Shown piece after piece: positions 32,312 through 41,538 of a stretch of 64,000 nt of DNA. Location of the stretch: NCBI RefSeq assembly GCF_027460265.1, contig NZ_JAPZBC010000001.1:558001-622000 (forward strand). Reading direction: 5' to 3'. This DNA is from Streptomyces sp. WMMC940 (GTDB taxonomy: Bacteria > Actinomycetota > Actinomycetes > Streptomycetales > Streptomycetaceae). Made by a program: the position numbers and the translations under genes. The stretch's first letter is position 1, and each line of letters begins with the position of its first letter. A model generated the notes under the pieces. That model did not search any database, was not told the origin of the DNA, and saw only the letters and a list, made by a program, of their open reading frames with translations.

Positions 32312-34276
32312 TCATGGGAAAGGGTGGGGAACGGCCCTGACCTCCGATGCGGGCAGTGCGTCCGGGCGCCGTCCGGCGTCACGCAGCCCGGTTCGCAGCC
32401 GCGGCATCAGCAGGGCCCGCTGCCGGGACCAGCCGAAGTCGAGCGGCAGGATGCCCGGGACGACCATGGCCACCGTGTGCAGCCCCATCCGGCGCTGCTC
32501 CGGTGTCGTCTGGTCCACGACGACGACGTCATGGCCGGCGCCGGTGATCCGCCGTACGAGGAAGCGCACGTCGTCACGGAGGTCGTCGGTCCCCGGCCGC
32601 ATCGAGGCCGTCCATTCGCGGAACGCGGCCTCGAGCGGCAGCAGTCCGGCAGGCTCCAGGAACTCCTGTGCGTGGGATGCCATTTCGGGCAGGCCGAACA
32701 GCTGGGCGTGGTCCTTGAGGTGGAGCACCCTGGTGTAGTCACGGGCCATTTGGAGCAGTTCGCCGCGACGCTCGGCCACCTGGTGCGGCAGGTGCGGGAT
32801 GTACGTGAGCACCTCGGAGAGGGCGGACTCCACGGTCTCCTCGGGGTCGAACCCGGCCGCCGCCCCGAAGGACAGCGTCCCGGGGCCGCCGTCGCGGCGG
32901 ACGGCGAGCGCGGTGACCACGGGCACGGCGAGGTCCATGGTGGTGTCGTAGGCGTGGACGTCGTAGCCGTGCAGCGCCGCCCGGTCGATCATGGCGCGGA
33001 TCGCGGTGCGCCGGCAGGTGCGGAGGTCGATCGCGGTGAGCCGGGCGCGCCCGTACCAGGCCAGCAGGAAGGCGTCGCGTTCGACGAGCTCCAGCAGGGC
33101 GAAGAGGATCGCCTCCGCCGGACTGCCCCCGGTCGCACATCCGTTGGAGCACTCGAAGACGAAGTTGTCCGCGTCCACTCCCGCGCTGTAGTGGGCGAGG
33201 CGGGCGGGGACGAGCACCGGCCGGTCGTCGCGCAGCGAGTGGCCCCAGACCCAGGGGATCTCCCGGGCCGGGTCGAAGGGGCTGACGAGCGGGTCGCTCG
33301 CATAGGTCTCGGGGGCGTAGAGGCCGCGGACCGCGGGGTCGAGGGCGGGGGTGCCATCGGCGACCAGGGCGTCGTACGAGGCCGTCACGGGGGTGGTGCC
33401 GCGGCGGCGGTGGGTGCCCGCGTAGCGTTCCAGACCTTCCAGATGCGCCAGCGTACGGCTTGCGGCATAGCTGTTGGCCTGGCCGCTCCAGGTGACGTCG
33501 TTGAGACCGGCGTAACCGCGGACGAAGTTGGTGCCGGCGACGGGCGCGGTGGTGGTCGAGGCGGGGTTGATCCAGGTGCGGGCGCCGAGTGCCCCGCAGA
33601 CCGGGTTGGCGAGCGCCTGTTCGGGGAGCGCGTACGAGGAGGCGGGACGCAGCCGGTAGCGGCCGGGGTCCGGTTTGGCGGTGGGCAGCAGCGTGGTCCG
33701 GGCGGCGTCCGCGGTCTCGGGGACCGTCGTGACGCAGGACGGACACAGGGGTTCGGGCAGGAGGGGGACGGTCACGGTCGCGAGGGTCCCGAGGTCGACG
33801 CGGGTGACCTGCGGCAGGGCGCGGTCGGCCGGGGCCGTGGCCGGCGGGGTGAGGCGTCCGCCGAGGGCCGCCCGGTAGACGGCCCACACCGCGTCGACGG
33901 CGTACGGGGTGAGCAGCGGCCAGGCCGCGGCTCCGTGCGGCGGTCGGCCCCGTTCGAGTGCCTCGCGTTCGGAGCGGCCGCGTAGTCGCTGCCAGCGCAT
34001 GGCGAGGCACTGGCCGCACGCCGGTCCACGGGCGCCGCCCCACGGCCCGATCAGGGCGGCGCGCGCGGTCAGCTGGACGTTCGCCCGGGGGCGTGTCGCC
34101 GCGTACGGGTCGGGGGCGCCCGTGCCGAGGACGTCGGCGGCACCGAGCGGCACGACGAGCGGTACGGGGAGGCCGGCGTCGCCGAGTGCCGCACGGCGAG
34201 CGGCGAGCGCGTCTTGGAGGTGGCCGGTGGCTCGTCCCAGCGGTGGTGCGGCGGGGGCCGCGGCGGCGGTCGTCAT
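32312..34276 (-). CDS. YcaO-type azoline cyclodehydratase (first of two)
   Basis: 654 residues from ATG 34276, which overlaps the exporter permease stop by 4 bp (ATGA). The N-terminal third is an extension with A-C-G-Q-C and C-P-S-C cysteine pairs, perhaps a zinc site or docking domain. The YcaO domain covers about 250-650 with L-E-G-L-E-R-Y-A-G, the nucleotide-binding region N-G-C-A-T-G-G-S-P-A-E-A-I-L-F-A-L-L-E-L-V-E-R-D-A-F and E-S-A-L-S-E-V-L. The protein ends in P-H-P-F-P, the PxPxP terminus of azoline-forming YcaO enzymes. With the leader-binding partner (45542) it should convert Cys/Ser/Thr of the precursor to azolines using ATP. No TfuA partner is present, which argues against thioamidation. 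Confidence 0.9.
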   Translation of the reverse strand: MTTAAAAPAAPPLGRATGHLQDALAARRAALGDAGLPVPLVVPLGAADVLGTGAPDPYAATRPRANVQLTARAALIGPWGGARGPACGQCLAMRWQRLRGRSEREALERGRPPHGAAAWPLLTPYAVDAVWAVYRAALGGRLTPPATAPADRALPQVTRVDLGTLATVTVPLLPEPLCPSCVTTVPETADAARTTLLPTAKPDPGRYRLRPASSYALPEQALANPVCGALGARTWINPASTTTAPVAGTNFVRGYAGLNDVTWSGQANSYAASRTLAHLEGLERYAGTHRRRGTTPVTASYDALVADGTPALDPAVRGLYAPETYASDPLVSPFDPAREIPWVWGHSLRDDRPVLVPARLAHYSAGVDADNFVFECSNGCATGGSPAEAILFALLELVERDAFLLAWYGRARLTAIDLRTCRRTAIRAMIDRAALHGYDVHAYDTTMDLAVPVVTALAVRRDGGPGTLSFGAAAGFDPEETVESALSEVLTYIPHLPHQVAERRGELLQMARDYTRVLHLKDHAQLFGLPEMASHAQEFLEPAGLLPLEAAFREWTASMRPGTDDLRDDVRFLVRRITGAGHDVVVVDQTTPEQRRMGLHTVAMVVPGILPLDFGWSRQRALLMPRLRTGLRDAGRRPDALPASEVRAVPHPFP

Positions 34277-35025
34277 GCCCTGTCGCTCCAGCGGAACGTC
34301 CTGACGGCCACGGCGCCGAACACCACGGCGAAGCCTGCCAGCACACCGCAGTCGAGGAGGATGCCGCCGGTGCTGCCGTCCGTGAGCGCGCCGGAGACGC
34401 CGTCGTTGAGGTAGCGCAGGGGCAGCGCCCGGGAGAGGCTCTGCATCCAGTCCGGCATCATGTCCAGCGGGAGGAAGGAACCGGACAGGAACGCCATCGG
34501 GATCATCAGGCAGTTGGCGACGGCGGCGACGGCCTCGGGGGTCCTCGCGTAGGAGCCGACGATCACTCCCAGCATCAGGAAGGCCGTGATGCCGAGGAGG
34601 AGCACGGGCAGCGCCAGCGGCCAGCTCCCGGAGACGCGCAGACCGAAGAACGGCAGCATGGCCACGGCGACGAACAGCACGGCCTGCACGAGTCCGACGG
34701 CGACCGCCAGCACGTAGCGGGAAGCGATCACCGCGGTGACGGGTGTCGGAGTCATCCGGATGAGACGCAGGATGTCGTCGCGGCGCCACTGCATCAGGAC
34801 GAACGCGACCCCGAAGACGGCGGCGTTGCCGACGCCCCAGGCGAGCACGCCGGGGGCGATGTGGTCGATGTACGGACGGCCGCTCTGCTCGACGGTCTGA
34901 CCACCGAAGATCAGGCCGAAGACGACGAGGAACAGCAGGGGGAAGGCGAAGGTGAAGAAGAGCGTGGTCCGGTCCCGGGTGTAGGCCCGGTATCCGGCCG
35001 TGGTCAGCGCGGCGTAGGCGCTCAT
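34273..35025 (-). CDS. ABC-2 type exporter permease
   Basis: 250 residues from ATG 35025 with six hydrophobic segments, including TLFFTFAFPLLFLVVFGLIFG, YVLAVAVGLVQAVLFVAVAML, LALPVLLLGITAFLMLGVIVG and GVLAGFAVVFGAVAV. V-A-N-C-L-M-I-P-M-A-F-L-S-G-S-F-L-P is the conserved ABC-2 membrane motif. With the ATPase encoded just upstream it forms a drug/peptide exporter, probably exporting the finished peptide and giving self-resistance. Its stop overlaps the start of the YcaO gene. Confidence 0.9.
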   Translation of the reverse strand: MSAYAALTTAGYRAYTRDRTTLFFTFAFPLLFLVVFGLIFGGQTVEQSGRPYIDHIAPGVLAWGVGNAAVFGVAFVLMQWRRDDILRLIRMTPTPVTAVIASRYVLAVAVGLVQAVLFVAVAMLPFFGLRVSGSWPLALPVLLLGITAFLMLGVIVGSYARTPEAVAAVANCLMIPMAFLSGSFLPLDMMPDWMQSLSRALPLRYLNDGVSGALTDGSTGGILLDCGVLAGFAVVFGAVAVRTFRWSDRA

Positions 35026-35102
35026 GGCGGAGGTCTCCGTGGTTCGTGGCCGACGGTCGGCGCCGGCGGGACGCGGTGTCGGGAGGACTGACTCGGTGGG
35101 GG

Positions 35103-35156
35103 CGGGAAGCGGTAGCGGGAGGGCCGGCTCGGTGGCGTGGGAAGCGGTAGCGGGAG
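35103..35156. repeat. imperfect 35-bp direct repeat between exporter genes
   Basis: GGGAAGCGGTAGCGGGAGG occurs at 35103 and again at 35138 in the 170-bp gap between the ATPase and permease genes. It may separate expression of the two genes slightly; no function can be assigned. Confidence 0.6.
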
Positions 35157-35196
35157 GCGTGGCCCGGGCGGGATGGGATCGGGGTGCGCGGGCGGG

Positions 35197-36126
35197 TCAC
35201 GCGCCGGGGTCGGCCGCGCCGGTCAGCTGGAGGTAGACGTCCTCCAGGCCGGCCGTGCGCGTGCGGACGCCCCGGAGTCCGGCGAGGGCGTCGACGGCCT
35301 GGAGGACGCTCCCGGCGTCGAGGGTCTCCAGGACCACCGAGTCGCCTTCGAGGGTGGCCCGTTCGACACCGGGGATGCCCCGGGCGGTCTCCAGGTCGAG
35401 TCGTTCGGCGGGAACGAGCAGCCGGGTGGTGGGGCTGCCCAGCTCGATCAGCCGGCCGGGGCTGTCCAGCGCGGCGACACGGCCGTCGACGAGGATCGCC
35501 ACCCGGTCGCACAACTCCTCGGCCTCGTCGAGGTGGTGGGTGGTGTAGACGATGGTGCGGCCTGCGCCCTTGAGGTCGCGCAGCACCTGCCACAGCGCCC
35601 TGCGGGCCTGCGGGTCGAGGGACGCGGTCGGCTCGTCGAGGAAGATCAGTTCGGGTTCGTGGACGAGTGCGGAGGCGATGGCGAGCCGCTGCCGCTGCCC
35701 GCCGGAGAGGTCGTCGACACGGGTACCGCCCTGCTCGGTGAGTCCGACGGAGGCCAGCGCGCGCTCGGCGGCGGCGTCGTCCCTGCGGTACAGGGCGGCC
35801 ACGGTGCGCAGATGTTCCCGGGCGGTGAGCCGGACGAAGAAGGCGGAGGACTGGGTCTGCACGCCGACGCGTGAGAGAAGTGCCGGGTTCCTCGGCCAGG
35901 GGCTGTGCCCGAGGACGGTGACGGTGCCCGAGTCGGCGCGGCGCTGGCCCTCCACGATCTCCACGAGGGTGGTCTTTCCCGCGCCGTTGGGCCCGAGCAG
36001 TCCGAAGAACTCACCCCGTGGGACGGTCAGGGACACGCCGTCGACGGCCTGCACGGCACCGTAGCGCTTGTGCACTGCGTCCAGGACGACGGCCGGGCCG
36101 TCCTGCGGGCCGGCGGTGGGGGGCAT
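35197..36126 (-). CDS. ABC exporter ATPase
   Basis: 309 residues from ATG 36126 with AAGGAGAG upstream. It contains Walker A (GLLGPNGAGKTTLVEIV), a Q loop (G-V-Q-T-Q-S-S), the signature L-S-G-G-Q-R-Q-R, Walker B (L-I-F-L-D-E-P-T-A-S-L-D-P) and the H-loop (Y-T-T-H-H-L). An 80-residue C-terminal domain (L-L-V-P-A-E-R-L to L-E-D-V-Y-L-Q-L-T-G) is typical of the DrrA/antibiotic-export group. It works with the permease at 34273. The open frame continuing upstream to 36717 is not coding. Confidence 0.93.
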   Translation of the reverse strand: MPPTAGPQDGPAVVLDAVHKRYGAVQAVDGVSLTVPRGEFFGLLGPNGAGKTTLVEIVEGQRRADSGTVTVLGHSPWPRNPALLSRVGVQTQSSAFFVRLTAREHLRTVAALYRRDDAAAERALASVGLTEQGGTRVDDLSGGQRQRLAIASALVHEPELIFLDEPTASLDPQARRALWQVLRDLKGAGRTIVYTTHHLDEAEELCDRVAILVDGRVAALDSPGRLIELGSPTTRLLVPAERLDLETARGIPGVERATLEGDSVVLETLDAGSVLQAVDALAGLRGVRTRTAGLEDVYLQLTGAADPGA

Positions 36127-36167
36127 GGAACTCTCCTTCGGTGGAAGCGGATCGCGGCCGGAAGCCG

Positions 36168-37361
36168 TCATGGTGCGGTGGTGAGGTAGTGGTGGGCGAC
36201 CGCCGAAACGGCGGCCGCGAGCAGGACGAGGGTGAGTGCCACGGTCGCGGTGTAGGCGGCGTAGGCGCGGCGGGCGCGCCGCGGGTAGCGCGCGGCGGCC
36301 GGGGAGCGCCGGAGCAGGAGCCCCAGATACACGGCCGTGGAGGCGGCGAGCCCGGTGGCGCCCAGGAGTTGGGCGACGATCCTGTACCCGTCGAGGGGAG
36401 GCAGTGGGAGGAGCATCGTGAACGCCTGGACGCTGCCCAGCAGGAGCAGGGCGCCGAGCGCCTGCCGGGTGGTGTGGTCGAGGGGGGCGAGCGCCCAGAC
36501 GGCGAAGAACGGCAGGAGGAACAGCAGGTTCGCCGCGGCGCCCGCGCCTGCGGTGGCGATTCTGCCGCGCCGGCCGGGCAGATGGAGGAAGTCGTCCACG
36601 GTGCAGTACATGATGACCACCGGAAGGCGCCAGCGCAGCCCTATCTCGGACACGCGTCCGCCCTGATGGTGCGCGAGCACTCCGTGGGCGAGTTCGTGCA
36701 GCGCGGTGCTCAGCCACAACAGGGTGGCGACCGCGAGGAGGAGCGCCGGGGCGGTGAACAGGGCGGCGGCGCCGTCGAGCAGTTCACCGATGCGCAGCAG
36801 CAGGGTGGCCTCCATGAGGACGGTCAGTGCCAGCATCGGCAGCAGCGCGGCCGGTGAGAGCAGGTGCCGGGTGACGCGGTGCAGCCGGGCTGCGGTCGCG
36901 TTTGCGTCGGCGACGAGGCGGACGCTGCCGCGCAGCAGCCCGCGGCCGCTCCCGGCACGGGGCTCCGTGCCGGGAGCGGCCGCGGAGGCGGATCCGGCCG
37001 GTGAACCGGCGACGGGGGCGGGTCCGGTGCCGGGTGCGGGGTCGCCCGGCGCATCGGCGGGCCCGGTGCGGCCCGCCAGGAGTTCACGCGTGCCGAGCAG
37101 CGACAGCAGGGAACGCCAGTGGGAGTCGCCCAGACGCCGCCCGAACCGTCCCGCGTAGTCGGCCCCGATCTCCTCCACGGTCCGGGTGCCGTCCATCCGG
37201 GAGATCAGGAAGTGCTCCCGCGGGCCGATCTTGAAGGACCGCCCGCTCCCGGTGTTCTTGATCAGGTGGACGAGGTCCGGTCCGTGGAGCAGGGGCTCAC
37301 TGAGGAGCACCCCGGGGCGGAGTGCGGGACGGTAGCGCGCCGGGACGGGTGGGACGGTCAC
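36168..37361 (-). CDS. PqqD-like/M50 site-2 protease family membrane peptidase
   Basis: 397 residues from GTG 37361, which overlaps the preceding stop by 4 bp (GTGA). Residues 15-80 resemble a PqqD-type peptide-binding domain (FKIGPREHFLISRMDGTRTV). After a Gly/Pro/Ala linker come several membrane helices. The third has LHELAHGVLAHHQGG with the zinc motif H222-E-L-A-H226, and P-L-P-P-L-D-G-Y-R-I later supplies the third zinc ligand as in M50 proteases. This makes it a candidate leader peptidase or maturation protease that first grips the leader. Similar PqqD-M50 proteins occur in several RiPP clusters. Confidence 0.88.
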   Translation of the reverse strand: MTVPPVPARYRPALRPGVLLSEPLLHGPDLVHLIKNTGSGRSFKIGPREHFLISRMDGTRTVEEIGADYAGRFGRRLGDSHWRSLLSLLGTRELLAGRTGPADAPGDPAPGTGPAPVAGSPAGSASAAAPGTEPRAGSGRGLLRGSVRLVADANATAARLHRVTRHLLSPAALLPMLALTVLMEATLLLRIGELLDGAAALFTAPALLLAVATLLWLSTALHELAHGVLAHHQGGRVSEIGLRWRLPVVIMYCTVDDFLHLPGRRGRIATAGAGAAANLLFLLPFFAVWALAPLDHTTRQALGALLLLGSVQAFTMLLPLPPLDGYRIVAQLLGATGLAASTAVYLGLLLRRSPAAARYPRRARRAYAAYTATVALTLVLLAAAVSAVAHHYLTTAP

Positions 37362-38599
37362 GGCGTACCCCCGGGCGCGGGTTCACGCAGGGCGCGGCCG
37401 AGTACGTGCGCGAGGTACGCCTCGTCCCTGATGGTGACGTGCAGACGGTTGTTGGTCATGTGCATGTACGGGGACAGGAGCAGCGGGAGCGCGGCCGCCG
37501 GGTCGGTGACCCGCTCGTCGCGCACGCCGTCCCAGGAGCGGAACACCAGGTCGCCGTCGGCGGCCAGCTTCTCGGCGCGGGCGCGCAGTTCGGCGCAGTG
37601 CTCCGCCCACCCGGCCAGGAACGACGGCAGCCTGCCCGGCGCCCCGTCGCGGGTGGCGGAGCGTACGCGGGCGAAGTGCGCCGCCAGCGAGGGGGCCATG
37701 GCGGCGTAGTTGCGGTCGTACTCCTCGCTGCCGATGAACCCCGTGCCCGGGAAGGCCCGGTGCCAGAAGGTGTAGTAGCTGTCCAGGTAACCGGCGAGTT
37801 CGGTGTCCCCGTGGAGGAAGGTGCCGGACATGACCATCATCAGCTGCGCGGACGTGCCGAGGAGCACCGTGCGCAGATGCAGGTTCTTGGTACGGAAGGC
37901 GTCGACGACGAGATCGCTGGAGTGCCGGAAGTGCCATTCGGCGAGGGCGACTCCGGCGGGCCCGCCGTACTTGCCGTACTCGGGCTCGTACGGTTCCGCG
38001 CTGCGGGAGTTGTTCGGACGCAGCCGCATCCGGCCCTGGTCGTCGGTGTAGTGGCCGCGCTCGGCGCCGGGGAACTCGATGTCGAACAGCGTGTTGTAGA
38101 AGTCGTTGAGGAAACCGGAGTCCACCTCGTAGAGGGCCGGGCGCTCGGCGAGGAAGGCGTCCACGGCCTCCTCGGTACGGCGCCGCACCTCCGCCGCGGT
38201 CCCCGCCGAAGAGGGCTTCAGCCGCAGTCGGACGTGCGGTCCCTCCAGCCAGTAGTTGATGAAGAACCAGCCGGATATCAGCCCGTCGGCCTCCAACTCC
38301 GCCACCAGCGGCCGGATGCACTGGAGGAGCATGGGCCGGGGATTGGCGGCGTAGAAGACGTGGGTGGCCTGCCAGTCGTGGGCGGCGGCGGGTGCGGGGG
38401 CCGGGTGCGCGGCGGACGCCGGAGCCTCGGCGGAGGGCGGGCTCGCGACGGCCGGGGGGGCGACGGCGAGGACCGCGCCCCCGGCGGGCACCGGGCCCGG
38501 TACCGACGCGGAGACGGAGCCCGTGGCGGAGGGCTCCCGGGAGCCGGGGACGGGCCGTTCGCTGTCGGAGGGGGGCCGGCCGGCGGCGGTCGTGCTCAT
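37358..38599 (-). CDS. thiopeptide-type bacteriocin biosynthesis protein (SpaB_C fold)
   Basis: 413 residues from ATG 38599; the start overlaps the LanB stop (ATGA) and the stop overlaps the peptidase start. After a 70-residue Pro/Ala linker the domain begins WQATHVFYAANPRPMLLQC and contains G-W-F-F-I-N-Y-W-L-E-G-P-H-V-R-L-R-L, the hallmark of SpaB_C proteins, and ends with H-M-T-N-N-R-L-H. Members either eliminate glutamate from glutamylated Ser/Thr (TbtC, GodG) or form the thiopeptide pyridine ring by [4+2] cycloaddition (TbtD). Only one such protein is seen here, so elimination is the more necessary role. Confidence 0.85.
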   Translation of the reverse strand: MSTTAAGRPPSDSERPVPGSREPSATGSVSASVPGPVPAGGAVLAVAPPAVASPPSAEAPASAAHPAPAPAAAHDWQATHVFYAANPRPMLLQCIRPLVAELEADGLISGWFFINYWLEGPHVRLRLKPSSAGTAAEVRRRTEEAVDAFLAERPALYEVDSGFLNDFYNTLFDIEFPGAERGHYTDDQGRMRLRPNNSRSAEPYEPEYGKYGGPAGVALAEWHFRHSSDLVVDAFRTKNLHLRTVLLGTSAQLMMVMSGTFLHGDTELAGYLDSYYTFWHRAFPGTGFIGSEEYDRNYAAMAPSLAAHFARVRSATRDGAPGRLPSFLAGWAEHCAELRARAEKLAADGDLVFRSWDGVRDERVTDPAAALPLLLSPYMHMTNNRLHVTIRDEAYLAHVLGRALREPAPGGTP

Positions 38600-41508
38600 C
38601 GTCGTCCCTTCGGTCGGGTGGGGACGGCCGTGGTCTCCACGGCCAGTTCGGCGACATGGCGGCCCCGCGCGGACGACACGTGCAGTCCGCTTTCGTCGGG
38701 CAGCATCTCGCGGAGGACCACACGGGCCTCCGACGTCCTGAGCGTGCCCTCGAACGCGGCCAGGGACAGCGGGCTGTCGAGGTCGACGTACTGCGGCTTG
38801 GCCCCGGTCGCGCCGCGCGCCCCGCCGTCCGTGACGGTGGCGAAGACCCGGTCGGGCAGTCCGTGGGCGCGCCGGAACGCGTGCCACCCCAGGAACCACT
38901 CCTCCTGCGTCGCACCCCCGCTGTGCAACGGAAGGGCGGAGGCGGGGGCGCTCCAGCTGCGCCGGCTGAGCACGACACCGCCGTGCCGCACCCGTGGTCT
39001 GCGGGTGACCCCGCCGACGGGATCGCTCTCGGGAACGCCGCCCCACACGTTCAGCGGGGACATGGAGCTGGGCGAGAGCAGCAGCAGGGTGCGGGGCAGC
39101 TCCGGCAGCGCGAGCGGTACGAGGTAGCCGAGATACACGGGGACGACCTCGCGGCCGAGCCGGGCGGACCGCAGGACGAGCCGGTCCTCGGTCTCGTCGT
39201 GCACCAGATGCAGATCGTCGAGGTGGAGGCCGTACGGCCCGGGCGGGCCGGCGCTCTCGCCCGGGCAGACGATCTCGTACTCGGTCAGCCGGCCGTGGAG
39301 GTTGAGGTTGCTGGTGACCGGGCCGCCGGTGACCTCGGCCAGCACGGCGCCTTCCGGGCAGAGTTCGCCGGCGCGGTGCAGCAGCCGCTCCTCCAGTCCT
39401 TCGAAACCGTGGGCGAAGCGGCTGAACGGGAACGAGACGCCTCCGTAGGAGCGGTTGAGCACCGCCAGAGGCTCTCCCCCGCGCGGAACGGCGAGCTGGA
39501 CGTGATGGCTCAGCGGCATGAACGGCGGTGTGATCGGGTCGAGTTCACCGGCGACCTCGGCGAGCAGGGTCTCCCCGACGACGAGGTCGCCACCGCCCTC
39601 GTGGTTCTCCCACAGGGCGCGCATGCCCTCGGCGAACGTCTGCCGGGCGTTGTCGAGCGCCTTGAGCTGCGGCAGTCCCAGCCAGTTCTCCTCCGGGACG
39701 TACCGTCCCTCGGAGTCGAAGGGGGTGCGCCGGGAGGTGAACGAGATGTACTGGTCGAAGAAGTCCTCGTGGAAGTCGTGGACGAGTTTCAGCAGGTCGT
39801 CGCAGCGTCCGCCGCGGCCGTGGCGGGCGACGAAGAAGCCCTTGAAGGTGATGCGCTGCGGCAGGGTGAGGTCGAAGGCGGGCAGGACGCGTTCGACGGC
39901 GCCCAGCGCCCCGGCGACGGACCGCGTCCAGAGGTCCAGGGGCAGCCGTACGTCCCGGCCGGCGGCGACGTCCTCGTACAGCACCGTCTGCGGCACCCTG
40001 CCGCGCGCGGCGCCCAGTTCCGTCTGCACGGCCCGCAGGTCCTCCCGCAGCCCGTCGAGCAGTTCGCGGCGGTCGCGCGGTGCCTCGGCGGCGAAACGGT
40101 CCAGGCGGGCGAGCGGTGTGCCGAGACGGCCGGCGAGTTCGGAGGCCCAGTCGCTGCCGAGGGCGCGGAGCGAGTCCTGGAAGGCCCGCAGCGGATCGAT
40201 GTCGTGGACGCCGGTGCGCAGTCCCGGGACCTGGACCATGCCGATGTCGAGGAGGGCGGTCAGGTACTGCTCCGCCTCGACGGCGGTGGCGCCGCGGTCG
40301 GCGGCCAGCCAGGCGGCGAGTTCGCCGTGGCGGAGGCTGCCGCGGTCCTCGAGCAGCGCGATGAGCCGCTCCAGGGTGCCGCTGCGGCGCAGGAAGAACA
40401 GCCGGTCCTGGACGGCGTCGAAGGTGACGGCGGTGTCCTCCTCACCGGAGGTGGTCCAGCGGCGCACATAGCGCACCCGGTCACCGACCCGGCCCCAGCC
40501 GGGCGCGAGGGCCAGTGGCAGATCGGCGCGCCGGGCGGGGTCGGAGGTGACCGCCTCGGCGAGCCTGCCGAGAGCGGCCACGTTGAGCCGGGCGCGGCCG
40601 GTCCACTCGTCGTCGACACGGACGGCCAGCGCGTCGTGGGCACCGGGGAACGGACCGTCGTCGCCGCGCGGGCGGGGTCCGGCGTCCGCACGAGGGGCCG
40701 AACGGCCCACGGGGTACGGGGCCGCCCCCTCGCCGGAGCACGGGGCCGGATCGTCGCCGCACCACCGAGCCGCACCCTCCCCGGAACGCCGCCCAGGGTC
40801 CCCGCCGGAACTCCGTGCCGCACCCTCCCCGGAACGCCGCGCGAGGTCCGCGCCGGCCGCCGGAGTCCCGCCCGGTGCCATTCCGTCCATCGTGAACTCC
40901 CCCGGCACCACGCCGGTGAAGGTGCTGAACGGACTCGTCTTGCACGCCGTGCGGTACAGATACGCCAGCAGCGAGCGCTCGATCTTGCGGTCCCTCTTCC
41001 CCGGCGCACGGTGCGGATCGGCGGCCAGCCGGCGCTGCCAGTCGTCGAGTTGCGCATCCAGCGTGGGGGACGCCAGCAGCAGACCGCCGCGCAACCGCGG
41101 CTCCCCCGCCAGTCGGCCGAGGGCTGCCCGGGCACGGGCCGTCTCCCGGGCGAGCAGAGCCGCGCCTTCGGCCCTGCGCCCGTCGAGAGCCCGGCGGTCG
41201 GTGAGCCAGCGCTCCAGCATCCGCGCGGTGTCCGGGTCCTGTGCACGGACCTGCGCGAGCGCGATGTCCGCGTCCCTGGGCAGCCGGTTGTTGAACACCG
41301 CACGGCGCACGGCGAGCAGCAGGCGCCGGGACGACTCGTCGTCGTTGTGTCCGATCAGCCCGTGCAGCAGACCGCCGAGGCGCGTACCCTCGACGGCCAG
41401 CCGCTCGGTCTCGATGAGCACGTCGTCGGCCCAGCGGCGGCTCGCCGGGCAGCGGAGTCGGCGCACGCTGTCGACGGGCAGCCCGGCGACGCGGAGCATG
41501 AACGGCAT
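38596..41508 (-). CDS. LanB-type tRNA-dependent Ser/Thr glutamylation enzyme
   Basis: 970 residues from ATG 41508 (MPFMLRVAGLPVDSVRRL); GGAG lies 7-8 nt upstream. ATG 41535 is the first start in frame but has a weaker site. It is a small LanB (Lant_dehydr_N) protein like TbtB/GodF: S-L-L-A-Y-L-Y-R-T-A-C-K-T-S-P-F-S-T-F-T near residue 190-215, then S-F-P-F-S-R-F-A-H-G-F and a C-terminal F-L-G-W-H-A-F-R-R-A-H-G-L-P-D-R-V-F. It would add glutamate from Glu-tRNA to Ser/Thr of the precursor. The elimination domain is absent and is supplied by the next gene. An insertion of about 90 residues carries repeated S-G-E-G-A-A units. Confidence 0.9.
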   Translation of the reverse strand: MPFMLRVAGLPVDSVRRLRCPASRRWADDVLIETERLAVEGTRLGGLLHGLIGHNDDESSRRLLLAVRRAVFNNRLPRDADIALAQVRAQDPDTARMLERWLTDRRALDGRRAEGAALLARETARARAALGRLAGEPRLRGGLLLASPTLDAQLDDWQRRLAADPHRAPGKRDRKIERSLLAYLYRTACKTSPFSTFTGVVPGEFTMDGMAPGGTPAAGADLARRSGEGAARSSGGDPGRRSGEGAARWCGDDPAPCSGEGAAPYPVGRSAPRADAGPRPRGDDGPFPGAHDALAVRVDDEWTGRARLNVAALGRLAEAVTSDPARRADLPLALAPGWGRVGDRVRYVRRWTTSGEEDTAVTFDAVQDRLFFLRRSGTLERLIALLEDRGSLRHGELAAWLAADRGATAVEAEQYLTALLDIGMVQVPGLRTGVHDIDPLRAFQDSLRALGSDWASELAGRLGTPLARLDRFAAEAPRDRRELLDGLREDLRAVQTELGAARGRVPQTVLYEDVAAGRDVRLPLDLWTRSVAGALGAVERVLPAFDLTLPQRITFKGFFVARHGRGGRCDDLLKLVHDFHEDFFDQYISFTSRRTPFDSEGRYVPEENWLGLPQLKALDNARQTFAEGMRALWENHEGGGDLVVGETLLAEVAGELDPITPPFMPLSHHVQLAVPRGGEPLAVLNRSYGGVSFPFSRFAHGFEGLEERLLHRAGELCPEGAVLAEVTGGPVTSNLNLHGRLTEYEIVCPGESAGPPGPYGLHLDDLHLVHDETEDRLVLRSARLGREVVPVYLGYLVPLALPELPRTLLLLSPSSMSPLNVWGGVPESDPVGGVTRRPRVRHGGVVLSRRSWSAPASALPLHSGGATQEEWFLGWHAFRRAHGLPDRVFATVTDGGARGATGAKPQYVDLDSPLSLAAFEGTLRTSEARVVLREMLPDESGLHVSSARGRHVAELAVETTAVPTRPKGRR
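40745..40860 (-). repeat. intragenic repeats in the LanB gene
   Basis: Copies of a unit encoding R-R-S-G-E-G-A-A-R, separated by Gly/Asp/Pro residues, interrupt the glutamylation domain. The DNA word CTCCCCGGAACGCCG recurs. The insertion is low complexity and probably a surface loop. Confidence 0.6.
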
Positions 41509-41538
41509 CGTGGTCTCCACCCTTCCGGTGCCCATCGG

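Noticed and set aside
32312..35593. Reading YcaO 1 as a 1093-residue protein
   Set aside because: The extra N-terminal part is antisense-like low complexity covering the exporter permease gene; ATG 34276 with a 4-bp overlap is the real start.
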